Assembly: GCF_003943415.1 (NCBI RefSeq)
Contig: NZ_RJPK01000001.1
Coordinates: 310,001 to 374,000, forward strand
DNA: 64,000 nt
From: Streptococcus oralis
GTDB lineage: Bacteria; Bacillota; Bacilli; Lactobacillales; Streptococcaceae
Direction of reading: 5' to 3'
In this document: positions 8,897 to 22,106 of the stretch, piece by piece
How the letters are laid out: each line of letters starts with the position of its first letter
Position numbering within the stretch: position 1 is the stretch's first letter
Translations under genes and position numbers: made by a program
Notes under the pieces: model-generated
The model's input: the letters and a program-made list of their open reading frames with translations, nothing else
Told to the model about the DNA's origin: nothing
The model's database searches: none

Positions 8897-10183
8897 ATGA
8901 CAAAAACATTAAAACGTCCTGAGGTTTTATCACCTGCAGGGACTTTAGAGAAGCTAAAAGTAGCTGTTCAATATGGTGCGGACGCAGTCTTCATCGGTGG
9001 ACAGGCCTATGGTCTTCGTAGCCGTGCAGGAAACTTCACCTTTGAACAGATGGAAGAAGGCGTGCAGTTTGCTGCTAAGTACGGTGCCAAGGTCTATGTG
9101 GCTGCTAACATGGTTATGCACGAAGGAAATGAAGCCGGTGCTGGAGAGTGGTTCCGTAAGTTACGTGACATCGGGATTGCGGCCGTAATCGTATCAGATC
9201 CAGCCTTAATCATGATTGCAGCAACAGAAGCACCAGGTCTTGAAATACACCTCTCTACCCAGGCCAGTGCCACTAACTATGAAACTCTTGAGTTCTGGAA
9301 AGAACTTGGTTTAACTCGTGTGGTTTTGGCTCGTGAAGTTTCAATGGAAGAATTGGCAGAGATTCGCAAACGTACAGATGTTGAGATTGAGGCTTTTGTC
9401 CATGGAGCCATGTGTATTTCTTATTCAGGTCGCTGTACGCTTTCAAACCACATGAGTATGCGTGATGCTAACCGTGGGGGCTGTTCTCAGTCTTGCCGTT
9501 GGAAATACGACCTCTACGATATGCCCTTTGGCCAAGAACGTAAGAGTCTTAAAGGTGAAATCCCAGAAGAATTTTCGATGTCTGCCGTTGATATGTCTAT
9601 GATTGACCATATCCCAGATATGATTGAAAATGGTGTAGACAGTCTCAAGATCGAAGGTCGAATGAAGTCTATTCACTATGTTTCAACAGTAACAAACTGC
9701 TACAAGGCAGCTGTGGATGCCTATCTTGAAAGTCCTGAAAAGTTTGAAGCCATCAAACAAGACTTGGTGGATGAGATGTGGAAGGTTGCCCAACGTGAAT
9801 TGGCAACAGGATTCTACTATGGTACGCCGTCTGAGAATGAGCAGTTATTTGGTGCTCGCCGTAAGATTCCTGAGTACAAGTTTGTCGCTGAAGTCGTTTC
9901 TTATGATGATGCGACCCAAACAGCGACCATTCGTCAACGGAACGTAATCAATGAAGGTGACCAAGTTGAGTTTTACGGACCAGGTTTCCGTCATTTTGAA
10001 ACCTATATCGAAGATCTTCATGATTCTAAAGGCAATAAAATCGACCGCGCTCCAAATCCAATGGAACTCTTGACGATCAAGGTTCCACAACCTGTGCAAG
10101 CAGGTGACATGGTCCGTGCTCTCAAGGAAGGGCTCATTAACCTCTATAAGGAAGACGGGACAAGCGTTACAGTTCGTGCTTAG
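8897..10183 (+). CDS. U32 peptidase-family protein (TrhP/YrrO type)
   Basis: A 428-residue member of family U32 with the start LKRPEVLSPAGTLEKLK and the collagenase-like signature EAFVHGAMCISYSGRC (about residues 165-180). Cys residues follow in NRGGCSQSCRW, as in the iron-sulfur members. The C-terminal beta domain is typical of the TrhP subgroup, which in other bacteria hydroxylates U34 of certain tRNAs using prephenate. Streptococcal members have also been described as collagenase-like proteases, so the true activity is open. An upstream TTG in frame (8879) is rejected because ATAGGAG lies just before the ATG at 8897. The CHY protein follows 14 bp later. Confidence 0.88.
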   Translation: MTKTLKRPEVLSPAGTLEKLKVAVQYGADAVFIGGQAYGLRSRAGNFTFEQMEEGVQFAAKYGAKVYVAANMVMHEGNEAGAGEWFRKLRDIGIAAVIVSDPALIMIAATEAPGLEIHLSTQASATNYETLEFWKELGLTRVVLAREVSMEELAEIRKRTDVEIEAFVHGAMCISYSGRCTLSNHMSMRDANRGGCSQSCRWKYDLYDMPFGQERKSLKGEIPEEFSMSAVDMSMIDHIPDMIENGVDSLKIEGRMKSIHYVSTVTNCYKAAVDAYLESPEKFEAIKQDLVDEMWKVAQRELATGFYYGTPSENEQLFGARRKIPEYKFVAEVVSYDDATQTATIRQRNVINEGDQVEFYGPGFRHFETYIEDLHDSKGNKIDRAPNPMELLTIKVPQPVQAGDMVRALKEGLINLYKEDGTSVTVRA

Positions 10184-10197
10184 ATAAGGAAAAGTGA

Positions 10198-10509
10198 ATG
10201 ATTCAAGCTCATGGTTTATTGGTAGATGATGAAAGCAGGTGTGTTCACTACCATAGTGTAAAGGATATCGTTTCCCTTCAGTGTTATGAATGCAGGAAAT
10301 ACTACGCTTGCTATCAGTGTCACAATGCTATGGAGACGCATATGTTTTCGCCCTATCCCTTGACGCTTTCTGAGGATCGACCGATCTTATGTGGGGTTTG
10401 TAAGAGGACAATGACTTTTCAAGAATACCAAAAACAGGTAGCTTGTCCTTATTGTAGCGCTCCATTTAATCCAGGTTGTAAACAACATCATTCATTTTAT
10501 TTTAAATAG
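10198..10509 (+). CDS. CHY zinc-finger protein
   Basis: A 103-residue Cys/His-rich protein. Zinc ligands are in CVHYHS, CYECRKYYACYQCHN, CGVCKRTM and CPYCSAPFNPGCKQHH, which together make a CHY-type zinc finger. In eukaryotes the domain occurs in RCHY1 and Hot13; bacterial stand-alone members have no agreed function. It lies 14 bp after the U32 gene and is likely cotranscribed with it. Confidence 0.82.
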   Translation: MIQAHGLLVDDESRCVHYHSVKDIVSLQCYECRKYYACYQCHNAMETHMFSPYPLTLSEDRPILCGVCKRTMTFQEYQKQVACPYCSAPFNPGCKQHHSFYFK

Positions 10510-10517
10510 ACAAAAAT

Positions 10518-10547
10518 AGATCCAAGTTTTTAAGCTTGGGTCTTTTA
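10518..10547 (+). terminator. Rho-independent terminator
   Basis: AGATCCAAG pairs with CTTGGGTCT (one wobble) followed by TTTT. It ends the U32 / CHY unit. Confidence 0.8.
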
Positions 10548-10678
10548 TTTTGCTTCAGAAACCTTAGTAAAAATACGGAATTTCTTATGGAAACAGGTTA
10601 AAAATTTCTATACAATCGTACTAAAAATAGTAAAATTAGAAATAAATTATCTGAAACGCTTTCAATGTTAGTAAAAAG

Positions 10679-10707
10679 TTGACAAAAACAAATTTTAGGA
10701 CTAAACT
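10679..10707 (+). promoter_or_regulatory. Promoter of the ATP synthase operon
   Basis: A consensus -35 TTGACA (10679-10684) and -10 TAAACT (10702-10707) with a 17-base spacer, about 37 bases before atpE. In related streptococci this operon is induced at acid pH from a promoter at this place. Confidence 0.8.
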
Positions 10708-10743
10708 AAGTAAGTAAATTTAAATAAAAAAGGAGAATTCATC

Positions 10744-10944
10744 ATGAATTTAACATTTTTCGGTCTTTGTCTTGCCTGTATGGGTGTATCCCTTGCAGAA
10801 GGATTTTTGATGAACGGTTTGTTCAAATCAGCAGCTCGCCAACCAGACATCATTCCACAATTGCGTAGCTTGATGATCATGGGGATTGCCTTTATTGAAG
10901 GAACTTTCTTTGTAACTCTTGTCTTTTCATTTATCATCAAATAA
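10744..10944 (+). CDS. atpE: ATP synthase Fo subunit c
   Basis: A 66-residue proteolipid with two membrane helices (about 3-24 and 44-65) joined by a polar loop with AARQPD. The ion-binding carboxylate is the Glu in [12 protein letters not shown] in the second helix. Subunit c forms the proton-driven rotor ring. The streptococcal c subunit is short, as here. RBS AAAGGAG lies 8 bases upstream. It is the first gene of the operon, before atpB, which is the streptococcal order and differs from the atpB-first order of many bacteria. Confidence 0.95.
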   Translation: MNLTFFGLCLACMGVSLAEGFLMNGLFKSAARQPDIIPQLRSLMIMGIAFIEGTFFVTLVFSFIIK

Positions 10945-10979
10945 AGAGAAGTATAAATTGGAAAAAGGGAGGATTCTAG

Positions 10980-11696
10980 ATGGAAGAAAGTATCAATCCA
11001 ACCATCAATATTGGTCCTGTTACCTTTGATTTAACCTTGACAGCCTTGACCTTGTTGTCTGTGGCAGTTATTTTTGGCTTTATCTATTGGGCAAGTCGCA
11101 ACATGACTGTCAAACCCAAGGGGAAGCAAAATGTACTAGAGTATCTCTACGACTTTGTAGTCGGTTTTACAGAACCTAACGTAGGTTCACGGTACATGAA
11201 AGATTACTCACTCTTTTATTTGTGTTTGTTTCTTTTTATGGTCATCGCAAATAATCTTGGTTTGATGGCAAAACTTCAAACTACAGATGGGACAAACCTT
11301 TGGACATCGCCAACTGCAAATCTCCAGTTTGACTTGGCCTTGTCATTCGGAATTATCCTGATGACCCATATCGAAGGAATTCGTCGTCGTGGCGTTAAAC
11401 AATATCTGAAAGGTTTTGTAACACCAGGTTTTATGACACCGATGAATCTCCTTGAAGAAGTCACGAATTTCTTATCACTTGCTTTGCGGGTGTTTGGGAA
11501 TATCTTTGCCGGAGAAGTGATGGCAAGCTTGCTAATTATTCTTTCTCATCAGGCACTGTATTGGTATCCAGTCGCATTTGTTACCAATCTTGTCTGGACG
11601 GCATTTTCTGTGTTCATCTCCTGTGTACAGGCTTATGTGTTCACAGTATTGTCTTCTATGTATTTGGGACATAAAATAAATGATGAAGAAGAGTAG
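10980..11696 (+). CDS. atpB: ATP synthase Fo subunit a
   Basis: A 238-residue membrane protein with several helices. The critical Arg that faces the c ring is in the conserved helix [17 protein letters not shown] (about residues 160-176). The C-terminal helix pair includes [20 protein letters not shown]. It forms the proton half-channels with subunit c. RBS GGGAGG is 8 bases before the ATG. Confidence 0.96.
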   Translation: MEESINPTINIGPVTFDLTLTALTLLSVAVIFGFIYWASRNMTVKPKGKQNVLEYLYDFVVGFTEPNVGSRYMKDYSLFYLCLFLFMVIANNLGLMAKLQTTDGTNLWTSPTANLQFDLALSFGIILMTHIEGIRRRGVKQYLKGFVTPGFMTPMNLLEEVTNFLSLALRVFGNIFAGEVMASLLIILSHQALYWYPVAFVTNLVWTAFSVFISCVQAYVFTVLSSMYLGHKINDEEE

Positions 11697-11709
11697 AAAG
11701 GAGTAACTG

Positions 11710-12203
11710 ATGCACGTAACAATAGGTGAATTGATTGGTAACTTTATTTTAATTGCTGGCTCCTTTATCCTTTTGATCGTCTTAGTCAAAAAATTCGCAT
11801 GGTCAAACTTGACAAGTATCTTCGAAGAACGGGCTGAAAAAATCGCTGCTGATATTGATGGAGCTGAACAAGCTCGTCAAAAGGCAGAAACTCTTGCTCA
11901 AAAGCGTGAAGATGAATTGGCTGGAAGTCGTAAGGAAGCTAAGACCATCATTGATAATGCAAAGGAAACAGCTGAGAAAAGTAAAGCTGATATCCTAGCA
12001 GAAGCCAAGCTTGAAGCTGGACGCTTAAAAGATAAAGCAAACCAAGAAATTGCACAAAATAAAGCAGAAGCTTTGCAAAGTGTTAAGGGCGAGGTAGCAG
12101 ATTTAACAGTAAGTTTAGCTGGAAAAATTATCTCACAAAACCTTGATGGTCATGCCCACAAAGAACTCATTGATCAGTATATTGATCAGCTAGGAGAAGC
12201 TTA

Positions 12204-12204
<1 letters not shown>
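11710..12204 (+). CDS. atpF: ATP synthase Fo subunit b
   Basis: A 164-residue subunit with one N-terminal membrane helix (about 7-26) followed by a long charged coiled coil (about 30-140) rich in Ala, Glu and Lys. It forms the peripheral stalk that holds F1 to Fo. Its stop overlaps the start of atpH (TTAATGG), a translational coupling. Confidence 0.95.
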
Positions 12205-14260
<2,056 letters not shown>

Positions 14261-14275
14261 GAATAGAGGTGTCAG

Positions 14276-15154
14276 ATGGCAGTATCTCTAAATGATATTA
14301 AAACAAAAATCGCCTCAACAAAAAATACGAGTCAAATCACCAATGCCATGCAAATGGTATCAGCAGCTAAGTTAGGCCGCTCTGAAGAAGCAGCTCGAAA
14401 CTTTCAAATATACTCTCAAAAGGTTCGTAAACTGTTGACAGATATCCTTCATGGAAATGGAGCTGGTGGTTCAACCAATCCTATGTTGATTAGTCGTCCA
14501 GTTAAAAAGACAGGCTATATTGTCATCACTTCAGATCGTGGTTTGGTTGGGGGCTACAATGCTTCTATCCTTAAAACTGTTATGGAGTTGAAAGAAGAAT
14601 ATCATCCAAATGGAGATGACTTTGAAGTCATCTGTATTGGTGGTATGGGAGCTGACTTTTTCAAGGCTCGTGGCATTCAACCAATCTATGAATTACGTGG
14701 CTTGGCCGACCAACCTAGTTTTGATGAAGTTCGTAAAATTATTTCAAAAACGATTGAAATGTATCAAAATGAACTTTTTGATGAACTCTATGTCTGTTAT
14801 AATCACCACGTTAATACACTTACTAGTCAAATGCGTGTGGAACAAATGCTTCCGATCGTTGACTTGGATCCAAACGAAGCAGATGAAGAGTATAGCTTGA
14901 CATTTGAGTTGGAAACAAGCCGAGAAGAAATTTTGGAGCAATTGTTGCCACAGTATGCTGAAAGTATGATTTATGGAGCCATTATCGATGCCAAGACAGC
15001 TGAAAATGCCGCTGGTATGACAGCTATGCAGACAGCGACTGATAATGCCAAGAAAGTCATCAATGATTTGACCATCCAGTATAACCGTGCCAGACAGGCG
15101 GCGATTACACAAGAAATTACAGAAATCGTAGCAGGTGCTAGTGCCTTAGAATAA
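14276..15154 (+). CDS. atpG: ATP synthase F1 subunit gamma
   Basis: A 292-residue central-stalk subunit. The N-terminal helix ([21 protein letters not shown]) and the C-terminal helix ([25 protein letters not shown]) form the coiled-coil rotor shaft. The family signature [15 protein letters not shown] closes the protein. Confidence 0.97.
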   Translation: MAVSLNDIKTKIASTKNTSQITNAMQMVSAAKLGRSEEAARNFQIYSQKVRKLLTDILHGNGAGGSTNPMLISRPVKKTGYIVITSDRGLVGGYNASILKTVMELKEEYHPNGDDFEVICIGGMGADFFKARGIQPIYELRGLADQPSFDEVRKIISKTIEMYQNELFDELYVCYNHHVNTLTSQMRVEQMLPIVDLDPNEADEEYSLTFELETSREEILEQLLPQYAESMIYGAIIDAKTAENAAGMTAMQTATDNAKKVINDLTIQYNRARQAAITQEITEIVAGASALE

Positions 15155-15230
15155 GGCTTTACCCTGTACGTATCAAAATGAACTTAGGCCCTAGGTAAAC
15201 TAGGAACCGACAGTATCTTATATAGAATAG

Positions 15231-16646
<1,416 letters not shown>

Positions 16647-16656
16647 GAGGTGATCT

Positions 16657-17076
16657 ATGGCTCAGTTAACTGTCCAGATCGTGACACCAGATGGCCTCGT
16701 CTATGATCACCATGCCAGCTTTGTATCGGTACGAACTCTGGATGGTGAGATGGGGATCTTGCCACGACATGAAAATATGATTGCGGTTTTAGCGGTTGAT
16801 GAAGTAAAGGTAAAACGAATCGATGATGATACTCATGTGAACTGGATTGCAGTGAACGGAGGGATTATCGAGATTGCCAATGACATCATTACCATCGTAG
16901 CAGACTCAGCAGAGCGTGCTCGTGATATCGATGTCAGCCGTGCTGAACGTGCTAAACTTCGCGCCGAACGTGAAATTGAAGAAGCTCAAGACAAGCACTT
17001 AATTGACCAAGAACGACGCGCTAAGATTGCTCTTCAACGTGCCATTAACCGTATTAATGTCGGAAATAAACTATAA
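16657..17076 (+). CDS. atpC: ATP synthase F1 subunit epsilon
   Basis: A 139-residue subunit with the beta-sandwich N-terminal domain ([36 protein letters not shown] has the usual pattern across residues 3-38) and a C-terminal two-helix hairpin (about 88-135). It couples gamma to the c ring and can inhibit ATP hydrolysis. Last gene of the operon, 10 bp after atpD, followed by a strong bidirectional terminator. Confidence 0.95.
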   Translation: MAQLTVQIVTPDGLVYDHHASFVSVRTLDGEMGILPRHENMIAVLAVDEVKVKRIDDDTHVNWIAVNGGIIEIANDIITIVADSAERARDIDVSRAERAKLRAEREIEEAQDKHLIDQERRAKIALQRAINRINVGNKL

Positions 17077-17117
17077 TCAAAAAATGAACTTGAATCTCAA
17101 GTTCATTTTTTGATTAT
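17073..17117. terminator. Bidirectional terminator between atpC and the lactonase gene
   Basis: A perfect 21-bp inverted repeat (17073-17093 and 17097-17117) with a 3-base loop. Its A-rich and T-rich ends allow termination in both directions for the convergent genes. Confidence 0.9.
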
Positions 17118-17118
17118 C

Positions 17119-18132
17119 TTAGTTCGCAAAGTGGATGCAGACTGCTTCTGGGACATGGAAATCGTTAGAAAGTTCTGCAAGACGACCACTTTCAGGATTA
17201 CGCTTAAAGACGGTTGCGTTATCAGAATCTTGGTGAACAGCAATGAGAAACTCTTGATCAGGAGTTAGGTCGAAATCACGTGGATTTTGTCCATGTGTTG
17301 GTACTATCTCTAATAATTCCAGACTGCCATCAGCGAGAATTGTATAGACGGCAATGGAATCATGGCCTCGATTGGATGCATAAAGGTATTTCCCATCTTT
17401 TGAAAGACGAATGGCTGCAGTAGCATTGAATCCCCCATAGCCGTCTGGTAAGGTTGAAATGACTTGCATGCGTTCAAATTCACCAACCCCATCGTAAATC
17501 AAGACTTCAATGGTACTATTTAGTTCGCAGATGAGATAGGCAATCTTATAGTGGTGGTGGAAAACGATGTGGCGAGCACCTGCTCCAGGCTGGCTGTGAT
17601 AAGTGTGGAGCTTACTTATTTTTCCTTCTGGGCTAACATCATAGGTCGTCACCTCGTCAGTACCTAGGTCACATGTGATGAGATACTGGTCAGGTGTTAG
17701 ATTCGTAAAGTGAACATGTGGGGAAGTTTGGTTTTCATGAGGACCATGTCCACTATGTTGATCCAGATCCGTTTGGATGAGACTACCATCTGCTTGGCGC
17801 TGATAAACCAGAACTTGGCCTTTGTGGTAGTTGGCTCCGTAAACGAGACTGCGCTTTTCATCAACTGCCACATAACAATGGGGAGCGCCTTCTTCAACCA
17901 CATGATTTAACAAAGTACCATCGGTCTTGTAAGCAGCGATTCCCCCCAAGCCATCCTGACTCCCTACGGTGTATATGTGTTGCTGTTGGTCAAAGGCAAG
18001 GTAGGTCGGACTTGGTTCAGCAGCAAAGAGTTCAAGGTTTGCAAGCTGGCCTGTTTCTGTATCAAAATCTGCCTTGTAAATCCCTTTAGATAAGCGACGA
18101 GTGTAAGTTCCAAAATAAACAGTTTCTTTCAT
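17119..18132 (-). CDS. Lactonase family beta-propeller protein (6-phosphogluconolactonase-like)
   Basis: A protein of about 337 residues of the YkgB / Pgl family, with repeated propeller blades containing motifs such as GPHENQTSPHVHF, GAGARHIVFH and YASNRGHDSIAVY. Related enzymes hydrolyse 6-phosphogluconolactone in the pentose phosphate pathway, and zwf, which makes that lactone, lies at 51824 in this window. The longest frame starts at 18162, but AGAGGT is 7 bases before the ATG at 18132, giving the product MKETVYFGTYTRR. Convergent with atpC. Confidence 0.85.
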   Translation of the reverse strand: MKETVYFGTYTRRLSKGIYKADFDTETGQLANLELFAAEPSPTYLAFDQQQHIYTVGSQDGLGGIAAYKTDGTLLNHVVEEGAPHCYVAVDEKRSLVYGANYHKGQVLVYQRQADGSLIQTDLDQHSGHGPHENQTSPHVHFTNLTPDQYLITCDLGTDEVTTYDVSPEGKISKLHTYHSQPGAGARHIVFHHHYKIAYLICELNSTIEVLIYDGVGEFERMQVISTLPDGYGGFNATAAIRLSKDGKYLYASNRGHDSIAVYTILADGSLELLEIVPTHGQNPRDFDLTPDQEFLIAVHQDSDNATVFKRNPESGRLAELSNDFHVPEAVCIHFAN

Positions 18133-18243
18133 GTCCATACCTCTTAATAATGATAAGTTCATTATACCATAAAATGACAGTCAGGAAGTGTTCGTTTAAT
18201 CTATGTAAGCACTTTAATAAGAGTTATTTTAGATTAAAAATGG

Positions 18244-18249
18244 TATAAT
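18244..18249 (+). promoter_or_regulatory. Extended -10 promoter of the AI-2E permease gene
   Basis: TATAAT preceded by TGG (extended -10), 27 bases before the ATG. No convincing -35 is needed for this promoter class. Confidence 0.6.
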
Positions 18250-18275
18250 GAAATAATGACAGAAAGGATGTATTT

Positions 18276-19442
18276 ATGGAACATAAAGAGAAACATTTTA
18301 GCCTATCTTGGTTTTTTAAGTGGTTTTTAGATAATAAAGCCATCACTGTATTTTTAGTAACCTTGTTACTGGGGCTAAACATTTTTATTTTAAGTAAGAT
18401 TAGTTTTATATTTTTACCCGTTTTAGACTTTCTTGGGGTTGTCATGTTACCAGTTATTTTATCTGGTTTACTCTATTACCTCCTCAATCCGATTGTTGAC
18501 TGGATGGAGAAACACAAGATCAATCGTGTTCTTGCCATTAGTATTGTTTTTGTTATTATTGGACTCTTTATCATTTGGGGGCTGGCAGTCGCAATTCCAA
18601 ATTTCCAACGCCAAGTCTTAAATTTTGCAAAGAATGTGCCGACTTATCTTAAGGATGCTGATATGGTTATCAATGACCTTGTAACCAAACGCTTGCCAGA
18701 TGATTTTAGACCACAGTTGGAGCAGGTTCTTGCCAATGTTTCTACAGAAGCAACGATATGGGCCAGCAAAATTTCTTCTCAAGCCGTTAACTGGGTCAGC
18801 GCCTTTATCAGTAGCGTTTCTCAGGTGATTGTAGCGGTCATTATCGTACCCTTTATGCTCTTTTATCTTTTGAGAGATGGAAAAGGCTTGCGTGATTACT
18901 TGACTAAATTCATCCCAACCAAGTTAAAAGAACCTGTGGGTGAAATCCTATCAGATGTCAATAAACAGCTATCAAACTATGTTAGAGGACAAGTTACAGT
19001 AGCTATTATTGTAGCTATCATGTTTATTATCTTCTTTAAGATTATCGGTTTACGCTACGCTGTCACTCTAGGTGTAACGGCTGGTATTCTAAATCTAGTC
19101 CCTTATCTAGGTAGTTTCCTCGCCATGCTGCCTGCCCTTGTTTTAGGTTTAATCGCAGGCCCTGTGATGCTTTTGAAAGTAATTATTGTCTTTATTGTTG
19201 AACAAACGATTGAAGGTCGCTTCGTTTCTCCGCTTATTTTAGGTAGTCAGCTAAACATCCATCCGATCAATGTCCTCTTTGTTCTCCTAACTTCAGGTTC
19301 TATGTTTGGTATTTGGGGAGTCTTGCTGGGAATTCCTGTCTATGCTTCTGCCAAGGTCGTTATCTCAGCTATCTTTAACTGGTATAAAAAAGTCAGCGGT
19401 CTGTATGAAGAAGAAGGGGAGGAAATCAAGAGTGAACAATAG
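18276..19442 (+). CDS. AI-2E family transporter (YdiK/TqsA-like permease)
   Basis: A 388-residue membrane protein with about eight helices: two N-terminal pairs (about 27-75), a soluble segment (about 100-160), then helices at about 180-210 and 245-360. The conserved PFMLFYLLRDG and LVPYLGSFLAMLPALVLGL motifs define the family. Some members export autoinducer-2 and others are Na+/H+ antiporters, so the substrate is not assigned. Its 3' end overlaps the TPR protein gene by 11 bases. Confidence 0.88.
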   Translation: MEHKEKHFSLSWFFKWFLDNKAITVFLVTLLLGLNIFILSKISFIFLPVLDFLGVVMLPVILSGLLYYLLNPIVDWMEKHKINRVLAISIVFVIIGLFIIWGLAVAIPNFQRQVLNFAKNVPTYLKDADMVINDLVTKRLPDDFRPQLEQVLANVSTEATIWASKISSQAVNWVSAFISSVSQVIVAVIIVPFMLFYLLRDGKGLRDYLTKFIPTKLKEPVGEILSDVNKQLSNYVRGQVTVAIIVAIMFIIFFKIIGLRYAVTLGVTAGILNLVPYLGSFLAMLPALVLGLIAGPVMLLKVIIVFIVEQTIEGRFVSPLILGSQLNIHPINVLFVLLTSGSMFGIWGVLLGIPVYASAKVVISAIFNWYKKVSGLYEEEGEEIKSEQ

Positions 19443-20661
19443 TCAACGCATGCTCCAGGCTTTGGATGAGCAGGATTTAACCAAAGCGGATCAGTATTTT
19501 CACAAAGCCCTCGAAACAGATTCAAGTGAGGTTCTTTACGAACTAGCAAGCTATCTAGAGAGAATTGGCTTTTATCCTCAAGCAAAAGAAATTTATCAAA
19601 ATATCGTTACAGAATTTCCAGAAGTGAATCTGAACTTAGCAAGCATTGCTAGCGAGGATGGCAATGTTGAGGAAGCTTTTGCTTACCTTGAGGAAATCAC
19701 ACCCGAAAGTGACTGGTACGTATCGGCCTTGGCCTTGAAGGCAGACCTCTATCAGTTGGAAGGATTGACAGATGTAGCACGCGAAAAGTTACTGGAAGCC
19801 TTAAATTACTCAGATGATGCCTTATTAGTTTTTGGTTTGGCTGAGTTGGATAGCGAGTTAGGAAATTATCAGGAAGCCATTCAGGGCTATGCTCAATTAG
19901 ACAATCGCTCCATCTATAAGCGAACGGGTGTCTCAACCTATCAACGAATTGGCTACGCTTATGCCCAGTTAGGCAAGTTTGAAGCTGCAACTGAGTTCTT
20001 AGAAAAAGCCTTAGAACTAGAATACGATGACCAAACTGCCTTTGAACTGGCTAGTCTTTACTTTGATCAAGAAGAGTATCAAAAATCTGTTCTTTACTTT
20101 AAGCAGATTGATACCATCTCACCAGATTTTGAAGGATATGAGTATGGTTATAGTCAAGCCTTGCATAAGGAACATCAGGTGGAAGAGGCCCTTCGTATCG
20201 TTAAACAAGGTTTGGAGAAAAATCCATTTGAAACTCGGCTCTTACTAGCTGCTTCTCAGTTTTCGTATGAATTGCATGATCCTAGTGCTGCAGAGCAGTT
20301 TCTCCTTACTGCTAAAGAAGATGCAGAGGATACAGAAGAAATTTTTCTTCGCCTCGCAACCATTTATATGGAACAAGAGCGATTTGAGGATATTATTGCT
20401 CTTCAAAGTCAAGAACCTGAAAACCTTCTGACCGAGTGGATGATTGCCCGTTCTTACCAGGAAATCGAGGATTTAGATAAGGCCTATGAGCTCTATCAAG
20501 AACTGTCGTCTGACCTCAAGGACAATCCAGAGTTTCTGGAACAATATACTTATCTCTTGCGTGAATTGGGGTATTTTGAAGAAGCTAAGACTCAAGCAGA
20601 GGCATATTTAAAACTGATTCCAGATGATGTTCAGATGCAAGAACTGCTAGAAACACTTTAA
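19432..20661 (+). CDS. Tetratricopeptide repeat protein
   Basis: A 409-residue protein made almost wholly of TPR units (for example residues 33-66, 165-198 and 200-235), each with the helix pairs and Ala/Gly/Tyr positions typical of the repeat. It has no signal peptide and is probably a cytoplasmic scaffold or assembly factor. The longest frame begins inside the upstream gene; I choose the GTG at 19432 because GGGGAGG lies 8-9 bases before it. The overlap with the permease gene suggests cotranscription. Confidence 0.85.
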   Translation: MNNSQRMLQALDEQDLTKADQYFHKALETDSSEVLYELASYLERIGFYPQAKEIYQNIVTEFPEVNLNLASIASEDGNVEEAFAYLEEITPESDWYVSALALKADLYQLEGLTDVAREKLLEALNYSDDALLVFGLAELDSELGNYQEAIQGYAQLDNRSIYKRTGVSTYQRIGYAYAQLGKFEAATEFLEKALELEYDDQTAFELASLYFDQEEYQKSVLYFKQIDTISPDFEGYEYGYSQALHKEHQVEEALRIVKQGLEKNPFETRLLLAASQFSYELHDPSAAEQFLLTAKEDAEDTEEIFLRLATIYMEQERFEDIIALQSQEPENLLTEWMIARSYQEIEDLDKAYELYQELSSDLKDNPEFLEQYTYLLRELGYFEEAKTQAEAYLKLIPDDVQMQELLETL

Positions 20662-20677
20662 AAATATCCTATAAAGC

Positions 20678-20718
20678 AAAACTGTATCTAGTCATTTTGA
20701 TGGATACGGTTTTTTTTA
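20678..20718 (+). terminator. Rho-independent terminator
   Basis: AACTGTATC / GATACGGTT (one wobble) followed by eight T residues, after the TPR gene. Confidence 0.8.
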
Positions 20719-20754
20719 TTTTCAAAAAGAAATAGAATTTTTTTACAATAACCC

Positions 20755-20782
20755 TTGCTAAATTGTTTATTTATGCTATAAT
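20755..20782 (+). promoter_or_regulatory. Promoter of the amino-acid ABC importer operon
   Basis: TTGCTA (20755-20760), a 16-base spacer, and TATAAT (20777-20782) with an upstream TG (extended -10). Confidence 0.65.
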
Positions 20783-20810
20783 AGGAACAATTATTTTTAG
20801 GAGGTGCAGT

Positions 20811-21452
20811 ATGTCTTATTTGTTTGAGATATTACCGAGTTTATTGAGCGGTGCAAGCATGACTTTACAGGTTTTTGTACTGGTCTTGATTTTTTCTATT
20901 CCCTTGGGCGTTTTGATTGCCTTTGCCTTGCAAGTCCATTGGAAACTCCTCCATTATCTGATCAACATTTATATCTGGATCATGCGGGGAACACCCTTGC
21001 TCTTGCAATTGATCTTTATCTATTATGTGCTCCCAAATATTGGGATTCGTTTGGATCGCCTTCCTGCGGCTATTATTGCCTTTGTTTTGAATTATGCAGC
21101 TTACTTTGCTGAAATCTTCCGTGGGGGGATTGATACTATTCCTAAGGGTCAATATGAGGCTGCTAAGGTCTTGAAGTTTAGCCCTTTTGCCACAGTTCGC
21201 TATATTATCTTACCACAGGTGACCAAAATTGTTCTACCTAGTGTATTTAATGAAGTCATGAGTTTGGTCAAGGATACTTCTCTGGTCTATGCTCTAGGCA
21301 TTTCAGACCTTATCTTGGCTAGTCGAACAGCTGCCAACCGTGATGCTAGTCTGATTCCTATGTTCTTGGCAGGAGCAATTTACTTGATTTTGATTGGTAT
21401 TGTGACTATCCTTGCCAAAAAAGTTGAGAAGAAGTACAGTTACTATAGATAG
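20811..21452 (+). CDS. Polar amino-acid ABC transporter permease
   Basis: A 213-residue HisM/GlnP-family permease with five predicted helices and the EAA loop GGIDTIPKGQYEAAKVLKFSP (about residues 104-124), which contacts the ATPase. The frame is open from 20763, but AGGAGG before the ATG at 20811 fixes the start. First gene of a three-gene importer operon (permease, ATPase, lipoprotein). Confidence 0.92.
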   Translation: MSYLFEILPSLLSGASMTLQVFVLVLIFSIPLGVLIAFALQVHWKLLHYLINIYIWIMRGTPLLLQLIFIYYVLPNIGIRLDRLPAAIIAFVLNYAAYFAEIFRGGIDTIPKGQYEAAKVLKFSPFATVRYIILPQVTKIVLPSVFNEVMSLVKDTSLVYALGISDLILASRTAANRDASLIPMFLAGAIYLILIGIVTILAKKVEKKYSYYR

Positions 21453-21461
21453 GAGGTTGCC

Positions 21462-22091
21462 ATGTTAGAATTACGAAACATCAACAAGGCCTTTGGTGGC
21501 AAACAAATCTTAACCAATTTCAGCCTATCAATTCCTGAAAAGCAAATCCTGGCAATCGTAGGTCCATCAGGAGGCGGAAAAACAACCTTGTTGCGTATGT
21601 TAGCTGGACTGGAAACTATCGATTCTGGAGAAATCTACTATAACGGTGAATCTCTAGCTTTAGACGAACTAGAAAAGCGCAACCTACTAGGATTTGTCTT
21701 CCAAGATTTTCAACTTTTCCCTCATTTATCAGTTCTGGACAATCTGACCCTATCGCCTGTGAAAACTATGGGGATGAAGCAGGAAGAGGCTGAGAAGAAG
21801 GCGCGTGGACTCTTGGAACAGTTAGGACTAGCAGGGCACGCAGATGCTTATCCCTTCTCACTATCAGGTGGGCAAAAGCAGCGGGTGGCTTTGGCGCGTG
21901 CTATGATGATTGACCCAGAAATCATTGGTTACGATGAACCAACTTCTGCCTTGGATCCAGAATTACGCTTGGAAGTGGAAAAACTGATTTTGCAAAATAG
22001 AGAACTTGGGATGACGCAAATTGTGGTTACCCACGATTTACAATTTGCTGAAAATATTGCTGATCAGATTCTTAAGGTTGATCCAGAATAG
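21462..22091 (+). CDS. Polar amino-acid ABC transporter ATP-binding protein
   Basis: A 209-residue ATPase with Walker A (GPSGGGKTTLLR), signature (LSGGQKQR) and Walker B ([13 protein letters not shown]; the usual hydrophobic-Asp pattern) and switch His (VVTHD). It is shorter than most GlnQ proteins (about 240), ending soon after the switch region. Position and motifs place it with the flanking permease and binding protein. Confidence 0.92.
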   Translation: MLELRNINKAFGGKQILTNFSLSIPEKQILAIVGPSGGGKTTLLRMLAGLETIDSGEIYYNGESLALDELEKRNLLGFVFQDFQLFPHLSVLDNLTLSPVKTMGMKQEEAEKKARGLLEQLGLAGHADAYPFSLSGGQKQRVALARAMMIDPEIIGYDEPTSALDPELRLEVEKLILQNRELGMTQIVVTHDLQFAENIADQILKVDPE

Positions 22092-22106
22092 GAGTAGGAG
22101 GTGCCT